This document shows, one piece after another, positions 58,777-64,000 of a stretch of 64,000 nt of DNA. The position numbers and the translations under genes are program-made. Each line of letters begins with the position of its first letter. Positions within the stretch are counted from its first letter, which is position 1. Origin of the DNA: CBDDKU01 sp965230375. GTDB taxonomy: Bacteria > Bacteroidota > Bacteroidia > Flavobacteriales_D > Cryomorphaceae. Below the pieces are notes generated by a model. The model worked only from the letters and a program-made list of their open reading frames with translations, was not told where the DNA came from and searched no databases. The stretch spans positions 1-64,000 of the forward strand of contig CBDDKU010000027.1 of NCBI GenBank assembly GCA_965230375.1. Direction: 5' to 3'.

Positions 58777-59418
58777 ATGAGAGCGTATTTTCTATTCATA
58801 TTGTTTCTATCATCGATTTTGAGTTCTGTATGTACTGCACAAACCATTGATGACTATAAAACTCAGTTCGAAAAGGCTGACAGTATTATGTCGGTGTTTT
58901 ACGGACTTGATGTCATGAAAACCTATATTTCCCTGGATTCCAATAGTTCGTATTTCATGCATAATGAAGGAAAAGCCTACAAAGAAAGTGTTGAAATAAA
59001 TGGGAATCTAAACTTTACACCTAACTACTTCTTGCTTTCCTACGATTTATTTCATCCTAGCCTTAAAGGAGACACCCTCTTTATTTCCTTTATGATTAAC
59101 TCAAGCGGAGAGTTTGCCAATCAATATTTTCTACTTAGCAGTCTGATTGATTTTGAAGCAAAGTCGATTTTAAGTCAAGATGACATTAAGGAGTCTCTTG
59201 CAAGGAAACTAAAAAAGGACAACTTTATAAAGGAAATAAAACTTGGTTGGTCTCTCGTAGAATATTATAGGATCACACAAAGAAAGAAAAAACTTAATAA
59301 GGAAAGAATAATTTGGTTGGTGACAATTTCCAATTCACAAAATGAACAAGAAAATATTGCGATTGATGCATATACAGGCAAGAGAATATGGAAAAAAACT
59401 ACCGCCAACAAAACCTAA
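58777..59418 (+). CDS. Exported hypothetical protein (cassette gene)
   Basis: 213 residues with a signal peptide MRAYFLFILFLSSILSSVCTAQ. The mature part is mixed alpha/beta; near the end 'NEQENIAIDAYTGKRIWKK' resembles the strand and turn of PepSY-type domains, a weak hint. The last six codons and the stop (…TTANKT) are supplied by the attC-like site, so the gene reads into the recombination box. Edges GTTGGCGGTA and TACCGCCAAC are exact complements: an intact cassette. Confidence 0.72.
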   Translation: MRAYFLFILFLSSILSSVCTAQTIDDYKTQFEKADSIMSVFYGLDVMKTYISLDSNSSYFMHNEGKAYKESVEINGNLNFTPNYFLLSYDLFHPSLKGDTLFISFMINSSGEFANQYFLLSSLIDFEAKSILSQDDIKESLARKLKKDNFIKEIKLGWSLVEYYRITQRKKKLNKERIIWLVTISNSQNEQENIAIDAYTGKRIWKKTTANKT

Positions 59419-59533
59419 GAAAATATGGGGCGAAACGTACTGAAAGCTGGCATAGAACTTCGTAGTTTAGTCCATCACTGGTGGACAGAAAAGTACTTCG
59501 AAATCCCCACGTTTCTTAGCTAAACCGTTGTGC
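59403..59533 (+). repeat. attC-like site 7 (131 bp)
   Basis: R'' CGCCAAC (59403) and R' GTTGTGC (59527). The arms CTAAGAAAATATGGGG and CCCCACGTTTCTTAG pair with one extra base. The stop codon of the upstream gene (59416-59418) lies in the 5' arm. Confidence 0.82.
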
Positions 59534-59554
59534 CACAACGCCCAACCTTCATCA

Positions 59555-60382
59555 ATGAAACCCCTCATCCTCTTACCCTGTTTTCTAATCTTCGCTTCTA
59601 CAGCCCTCGGCCAATCTATTCCCGAGAAGCTTAGCGAGTCGGATTTTGTGATCGGGAAAACGGTATCCTTTGAGTCTGAGATACTAGGCGAACCCCGGGA
59701 GCTCAATATTTATCTTCCCCAGAGCTATTCACCGGCTGATGCCAAGGCCTATCCTGTGATTTACCTACTCGATGGGTCGGCAGATGAAGACTTTATCCAT
59801 ATCGTTGGTCTTGTACAATTCGGAACTTTCCCCTGGGCTGGGTTTGTCCCAGAGTCTATCGTGGTGGGAATCGGCAATGTCGATCGAAAACGAGATTTCA
59901 CGTACCCGTCCAGTAACGATGTGGACCAACTAGAGATCCCGACATCCGGTGGCTCGGCCAATTTTATGGCTTTTATTGAGAAGGAGCTCCAGCCTTTTGT
60001 CGACACCAATTATAAAACCACAAGTCCGCGCACCCTGATCGGGCAGTCGCTCGGTGGATTGCTGGCCACGGAGATTCTCCTGGAAAAACCCGATCTCTTC
60101 GACAACTACATCATCGTAAGCCCCAGCCTGTGGTGGGACGATGAAAAAATACTAGAACAGGAGCCCGCGCATTACGAGTCAAAAAAGGTGATCTACGTGG
60201 CCGGTGGGAAGGAAGGTGAAGTGATGGAGCGAACGGCAAATGAGCTTTTCCAAAAGCTACAAGCAGCAGCAAACCGGGATTCAAAGGTTTACTTTGAGTT
60301 TATGGAAGACAAAACCCACGGCGACGCACTGCATATGGCCGTCTATCAGGCTTTTGAGTTGATGTTTAGGGAAGGGGAGTAA
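59555..60382 (+). CDS. Alpha/beta hydrolase, esterase D / enterochelin-esterase-like
   Basis: 275 residues from the ATG at 59555; an upstream in-frame ATG at 59528 would start inside the hairpin site. The signal peptide is MKPLILLPCFLIFASTALGQ. 'YPVIYLLDGSADEDFIHIVGLVQFG', 'LIGQSLGGLLATEILLEKPDLFDNYIIVSPSLWWDDEKI' (Ser nucleophile in GQSLGG) and a late 'DKTHGDALHMAVYQAFELMF' (His) fit the Fes/IroE-like esterase fold. Periplasmic. It may open siderophore or other esters; the TonB receptor nearby makes an iron role conceivable. Last unit of the cassette segment; no rear site found. Confidence 0.85.
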   Translation: MKPLILLPCFLIFASTALGQSIPEKLSESDFVIGKTVSFESEILGEPRELNIYLPQSYSPADAKAYPVIYLLDGSADEDFIHIVGLVQFGTFPWAGFVPESIVVGIGNVDRKRDFTYPSSNDVDQLEIPTSGGSANFMAFIEKELQPFVDTNYKTTSPRTLIGQSLGGLLATEILLEKPDLFDNYIIVSPSLWWDDEKILEQEPAHYESKKVIYVAGGKEGEVMERTANELFQKLQAAANRDSKVYFEFMEDKTHGDALHMAVYQAFELMFREGE

Positions 60383-60482
60383 GCCGGGCGAGATTCCCAT
60401 CCTTCCATTCCAAGGCCGGCAACAAACTCCCCCTGTTTTTTCAGATCAAATTCTAATACCTTAGCAACCCTTAATTCCGTCC

Positions 60483-61013
60483 ATGAAGGCGAAGCTTATT
60501 GGCATATCACTTTTGTTTTCCCTCTTTGCACCGGTAGCGGCTACCTTCGTCTATCTCCAATACCAGAAAAAACAGATCAAGCGCGAAGTAAAGTGGAACA
60601 TGATCACTGGGATCGATCGCGACGAACTGGTTTTGCTCACTTTTTCAAAAGAAGAAACCGAGACGGAATTGCGGTGGAAGCACTCCCGAGAGTTTGAGTA
60701 CAAAGGTGAGATGTACGATATCGTAGAGAAAAGAGTTGATGGCGATCAAATCTCTTACTGGTGTTGGTGGGACCACGAAGAAACCACGCTCAACCGTCAG
60801 CTCGACGGGCTATTGGCTCAGGTGATGGGCAAGAATCCGGAACGCAAACAACAAGAGTCTCACTTAACTGAGTTTTTCAAGAATCTTTATTTCGAATGGG
60901 AGTCTGTAGAACTTGACGAATTCAAGTCTCCAGATAAGACGACCTTTTTCTACGCCAATCGATTCCAATCCATTGGCTTGAGTCCACCCATTCCGCCGCC
61001 CCGGCAAGCCTAA
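60483..61013 (+). CDS. Membrane-anchored protein upstream of a TonB receptor
   Basis: 176 residues. A single N-terminal hydrophobic segment 'LIGISLLFSLFAPVAATFVYLQY' anchors it, with the rest outside or in the periplasm. 'KREVKWNMITGIDRDELVLLTFSKEETETELRWKHSREFEYKGEMYDIVEKRVDGDQISYWCWWDHEET' is a pattern I recall beside hemin-type TonB receptors in Bacteroidota, and 'PPIPPPRQA' ends it. It is 80 bases before the receptor gene and likely co-transcribed. Function unknown. Confidence 0.75.
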   Translation: MKAKLIGISLLFSLFAPVAATFVYLQYQKKQIKREVKWNMITGIDRDELVLLTFSKEETETELRWKHSREFEYKGEMYDIVEKRVDGDQISYWCWWDHEETTLNRQLDGLLAQVMGKNPERKQQESHLTEFFKNLYFEWESVELDEFKSPDKTTFFYANRFQSIGLSPPIPPPRQA

Positions 61014-61093
61014 TCACATAAGTACTGAAACATCTGGTCTGCCTGAAAAAGCAAAGCAGACTAACCTTATTTGATTAACAGAATAATATCACA

Positions 61094-63505
61094 ATGAAAT
61101 ACATTTATTTTTTGTGGTTTTTGCTGGGCTGCACGGCTATGTCGTACGGACAAACAGCAACAATTACAAATAAGAGCAATAACAAGCCCATCGAGGCCGC
61201 TGTGCTGCTCTGCGAGCACCCCAAGCTTTCGGTGATCACCAATGCCAGGGGTCAAGCCGATGTGTCGGCCTTTAAGGATGCGACGAAAATTCAAATCCGA
61301 TCGCTCGGTTTTAAAACGAAGAACCTGTCGTACGCCGAATTGGAAGCGGCCAATTTTCAAATCGCTTTGGAGCAATCTACCCTCGATCTCGATGAAGTGG
61401 TGATTTCGGGAACGCGTTGGCGGCAATCTACATCGGAAGTGCCTTCGCGGGTAGTTTCGATTTCCACCAAAGAAGTTGAGCTTCAAAATCCGCAAACGGC
61501 CGCCGATCTGCTGGGTGTTTCGGGCGAAGTATTTATCCAAAAAAGCCAGCAGGGTGGTGGAAGCCCCATGATTCGTGGGTTTGCCACCAACAGGCTGCTT
61601 TACACCATCGACGGTGTGCGGATGAATACCGCCATCTTCCGCGGTGGAAATGTCCAGAACGTGATCAGTCTCGACCCTTTTGCCACCGAGAGTACCGAAG
61701 TGCTTTTCGGCCCTGGGTCAGTGATCTATGGAAGTGATGCCATCGGTGGGGTCATGAGTTTCCAGACCCTGACGCCACAGCTCTCACTTACCGACGAAGT
61801 GCTGGTGACAGGAAAGGCCTTGACGCGGTATTCTTCGGCCAACAATGAGAAAACGGGCCACGTGGATGTGAATATCGGGTGGAAGAAATGGTCTTTGGTG
61901 ACCAGCTTCAGCTCCTGGGATTTCGATCACCTGCGACAGGGGAGTCACGGTCCCGACGATTACATCAAGGGTATTTACCCTCAGCGCCAGGACAGCGCCG
62001 ATGTGATCATTACGCAAGACGATCCGCTCCTGCAAGTTCCTTCGGCCTACTCTCAGATCAATATGATGCAAAAAGTGCGATTCAAACCGAATGAAAACTG
62101 GGATTTTCAATACGGTTTTCACTTTTCGGAGACATCGCCCTACGGGAGGTATGACCGCCACAACCGCTACCGAAATGGTACCCTTCGCTACGGTGTGTGG
62201 GATTACGGCCCGCAGCGGTGGATGATGAACAACCTAAACATCTCGCATCAGGCTAAACAAGGGATCTACGATCAAGTGTCCCTGCGTTTGGCTCAGCAGT
62301 CGTTTGAAGAAAGCAGGATAGACCGTGCGCTCAATGATAACGAGCTCAATGACAACGCCGAAGAAGTGCAGGCCTATTCGGTCAATCTCGACTTCACCAA
62401 GGAGTTGGGAGGTAACCACGTATTGTTTTACGGTGCAGAATATGTAGTGAACGATGTGACATCAACCGGTTCGATCACCGATATCAACACGGGTCAATCG
62501 CAAGTTGGTCCGGCGCGGTATCCAAATTCTACCTGGAGCTCTATAGCTGTGTATGTCAATGATGAATACGATGTGTCTGACAAGCTTACCCTCCAAGGGG
62601 GCTTGCGTTACAATCAATACATCCTCGATGCCGACTTTAGCAACAACACCGATTTCTATCCTTTTCCTTTTACGGCGGCAGAGATCAACGATGGAGCGCT
62701 GACGGGTAGTCTGGGTGGGGTGTATCGCCCCAACGAGCGATGGGCGATTCGGGCCAACCTGGGTACGGCATTTCGGGCGCCAAACGTCGATGACATCGGA
62801 AAGGTCTTCGACTCGGAGCCAGGGGCGGTTACGGTTCCCAATCCCGACTTGCAAGCCGAGTACGCCTACAATGCCGATATCGGTGTGGCCAAGTTTTTTG
62901 GCGACTACGTGAAGGTTGATTTCGCGGCCTACTACACCGTTCTGGAGAACGCTATGGTGCGTCGCGACTTTACCATCAATGGGCAGGACAGCGTTGTGTA
63001 CCAAGGTGAATTGAGTCAGGTGCAAGCCATCCAGAATGCAGCTCAGGCGCATGTGTACGGGGTTCAGTTTGGGGTAGAAGTGAAGTTGCCAAAGGGCTTT
63101 GTGTTTACTTCTGATCTCAATTACCAGATTGGGGAAGAAGAACTGGACGATGGATCGACGAGTTCATCGCGACATGCTGCACCTATGTTTGGGGTAAGCC
63201 GATTGCGGTATCAGGCCAATGATCTGACTCTGGAGCTCAACGCTATTTACCAGGCGGAGCAAAGCTTCGATAATCTGGCCGTGAGTGAGCGCAGCAAAGA
63301 TGAGATCTACGCCAAAGACGCCAATGGCAACAACTACGCACCGGCTTGGTACACGGCCAACATCAAGGCCATGTACCAGCTAAATCAAACGTTCAGTGTG
63401 AGTGGCGGGGTCGAAAACATCACCGACCAACGCTACCGACCGTATAGCTCCGGAATTTCTGGAGCTGGAAGGAATTTCTTCCTTTCTCTTAGGGCCGATT
63501 TTTAG
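61094..63505 (+). CDS. TonB-dependent receptor, hemoglobin/hemin family
   Basis: 803 residues. The signal peptide ends 'GCTAMSYGQ'. Residues about 22-105 are a carboxypeptidase-like beta domain common in Bacteroidota. The plug begins 'LDEVVISGTRWRQSTSEVPSRVVSISTKEVE' and includes 'GGGSPMIRGFATNRLLYTIDGVRMNTAIFRGGNVQNVISLDPFATESTEVLFGPGSVIYGSDAIGGVMSFQT', strongly matching the hemoglobin/transferrin/lactoferrin receptor family. The 22-strand barrel ends 'GRNFFLSLRADF' with the terminal Phe. It probably imports hemin with TonB-ExbBD energy. Confidence 0.92.
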   Translation: MKYIYFLWFLLGCTAMSYGQTATITNKSNNKPIEAAVLLCEHPKLSVITNARGQADVSAFKDATKIQIRSLGFKTKNLSYAELEAANFQIALEQSTLDLDEVVISGTRWRQSTSEVPSRVVSISTKEVELQNPQTAADLLGVSGEVFIQKSQQGGGSPMIRGFATNRLLYTIDGVRMNTAIFRGGNVQNVISLDPFATESTEVLFGPGSVIYGSDAIGGVMSFQTLTPQLSLTDEVLVTGKALTRYSSANNEKTGHVDVNIGWKKWSLVTSFSSWDFDHLRQGSHGPDDYIKGIYPQRQDSADVIITQDDPLLQVPSAYSQINMMQKVRFKPNENWDFQYGFHFSETSPYGRYDRHNRYRNGTLRYGVWDYGPQRWMMNNLNISHQAKQGIYDQVSLRLAQQSFEESRIDRALNDNELNDNAEEVQAYSVNLDFTKELGGNHVLFYGAEYVVNDVTSTGSITDINTGQSQVGPARYPNSTWSSIAVYVNDEYDVSDKLTLQGGLRYNQYILDADFSNNTDFYPFPFTAAEINDGALTGSLGGVYRPNERWAIRANLGTAFRAPNVDDIGKVFDSEPGAVTVPNPDLQAEYAYNADIGVAKFFGDYVKVDFAAYYTVLENAMVRRDFTINGQDSVVYQGELSQVQAIQNAAQAHVYGVQFGVEVKLPKGFVFTSDLNYQIGEEELDDGSTSSSRHAAPMFGVSRLRYQANDLTLELNAIYQAEQSFDNLAVSERSKDEIYAKDANGNNYAPAWYTANIKAMYQLNQTFSVSGGVENITDQRYRPYSSGISGAGRNFFLSLRADF

Positions 63506-63511
63506 ATCAGA

Positions 63512-63547
63512 TTCCCACCGTGTAGCTCTGCTGCGCGGTGGGAAATT
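63512..63547 (+). terminator. Possible terminator after the TonB receptor
   Basis: TTCCCACCG and CGGTGGGAA form a strong 9-base stem with a 15-base loop. The T-run after it is poor (ATTTGACC). Confidence 0.5.
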
Positions 63548-63634
63548 TGACCTTCCCATAAGTTTATTACCTCCTTTGTTTTGGGTATATTAGAGATTAT
63601 TGATTTTCAGTAAAAACCAAAACAAACCATTCTC

Positions 63635-63946
63635 ATGCCTACCAAGAATTTCGACACCTTATCTCAAGCCGTTGATGCACTCACCAAGGACGGATATAAA
63701 GAGCAATTCGAAAGCGGCTCAGACAAAGTACTAGCTGCTTTTTCAAAGACTACTTACACGCCCGAAGAACTTGTGATTGTAGAGTCTTACCGCTTCGAAG
63801 GTGAGACAAATCCCGCCGATTCATCCATGGTTTTGGCCATAAAAGCCAGCGATGGAACAAAGGGAACCATGGTGATGACTTATGGCGCAAACCACAATCA
63901 GGATGACGACTTGATCAAGCGCATTCCCTTTTCGAATCCAGAATAA
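63635..63946 (+). CDS. Small conserved protein, often misnamed phosphoribosylpyrophosphate synthetase
   Basis: 103 residues, soluble: 'FDTLSQAVDALTKDGYKEQFE', 'YTPEELVIVESYRFEGETNPADSSMVLAIKASDGTKGTMVMTYG'. The 'F..EG.TNP.D.S...AI....G.KG....YG' core is shared by a compact Bacteroidota family that databases often label phosphoribosylpyrophosphate synthetase, although it lacks the size and PRPP loop for that activity. Function unknown. Single gene. Confidence 0.8.
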   Translation: MPTKNFDTLSQAVDALTKDGYKEQFESGSDKVLAAFSKTTYTPEELVIVESYRFEGETNPADSSMVLAIKASDGTKGTMVMTYGANHNQDDDLIKRIPFSNPE

Positions 63947-63955
63947 AACGAAATT

Positions 63956-64000
63956 ATGTTTCACGTTTTAAGAAAGGGGGAAAACCACCTGGAAATCGTT
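63956..64000 (+). CDS. Partial gene at the right edge
   Basis: An ATG at 63956, ten bases after the previous stop, opens 15 codons (MFHVLRKGENHLEIV) to the window end. Too short to assign. Confidence 0.35.
   Translation, partial: MFHVLRKGENHLEIV

Noticed and set aside
1..64000. Integrase, transposase or other recombinase gene
   Set aside because: I looked for tyrosine recombinase (R..HxxR..Y), serine recombinase and DDE motifs in the larger ORFs and found none; the mobile-element reading rests only on the sites.
1..64000. tRNA and rRNA genes
   Set aside because: No cloverleaf with a GTTCGA-type T-loop and CCA-end context and no conserved rRNA segment was noticed; a tRNA scan would be decisive.

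Overview
The window is from a Bacteroidota chromosome, most likely a marine member of the Flavobacteriales. The evidence is two secreted proteins with type IX secretion sorting tails (11910-12521, 31988-33994), a 1229-residue adhesin with a gliding-motility C-terminal domain next to a PorP/SprF-type protein, a DUF6090 protein, and a Bacteroidota-style TAnnTTTG promoter before a fic gene. I saw no rRNA, tRNA, CRISPR array, transposase or integrase.

Layout. 1-3.6 kb: a cut gene, a small membrane protein, a DUF6090 protein and a TPR protein among dispersed repeats. 3.7-23.4 kb: ordinary chromosome, mostly on the minus strand: DUF3124 lipoprotein, pirin, histidine decarboxylase with a divergent Lrp-type regulator, hydrolase-OsmC fusion, aldehyde dehydrogenase, DUF389 membrane protein, cupredoxin, MsrA, glycosyltransferase, PorP/SprF plus adhesin, a divergent Nramp-like transporter and SSB. 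23.4-24.8 kb: a gene-free stretch of repeats. 24.8-34 kb: serine hydrolase, AraC regulator, an SDR/aldehyde dehydrogenase/bestrophin operon, and a beta-helix surface protein. 34.4-59.6 kb: accessory DNA. 59.6-64 kb: hydrolase, hemin-type TonB receptor and a small conserved protein.

The main discovery candidate is the accessory region. It holds three segments (about 35.1-37.4, 42.8-47.7 and 55.1-59.6 kb) of single-gene units, all on the plus strand, separated by 50-135 bp imperfect hairpins. These hairpins have the layout of integron attC sites: a RYYYAAC-like box, an inner arm, a loop, the matching arm and a GTTRRRY-like box. In six units the ten bases at the front edge are the exact reverse complement of ten bases at the unit's own rear edge. 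In three more the match is 9/10. That is what excision and reinsertion of circular cassettes predicts. In at least five sites the inner arms carry A opposite C at the same two positions (7 and 12), so the bottom strand can pair there by G-T wobble while the top strand cannot. No integrase lies in the window, so this looks like a cassette cluster without its recombinase, or one served by an enzyme elsewhere.

Many units follow a repeated non-coding leader made of GACCC/GGGTC hairpins, a conserved TTTTTCGCATATTTG block, a 10-bp-period CGTTTATAAA array and a short attC-like site. The cassettes encode a GHKL-type ATPase, a CDP-alcohol phosphatidyltransferase, a frameshifted DUF2971 protein, a DUF3885 protein, and many small lipoproteins and membrane proteins. 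A ParE/RelE toxin-antitoxin pair sits at the left edge, and a Fic protein with a likely operator cluster sits between segments.
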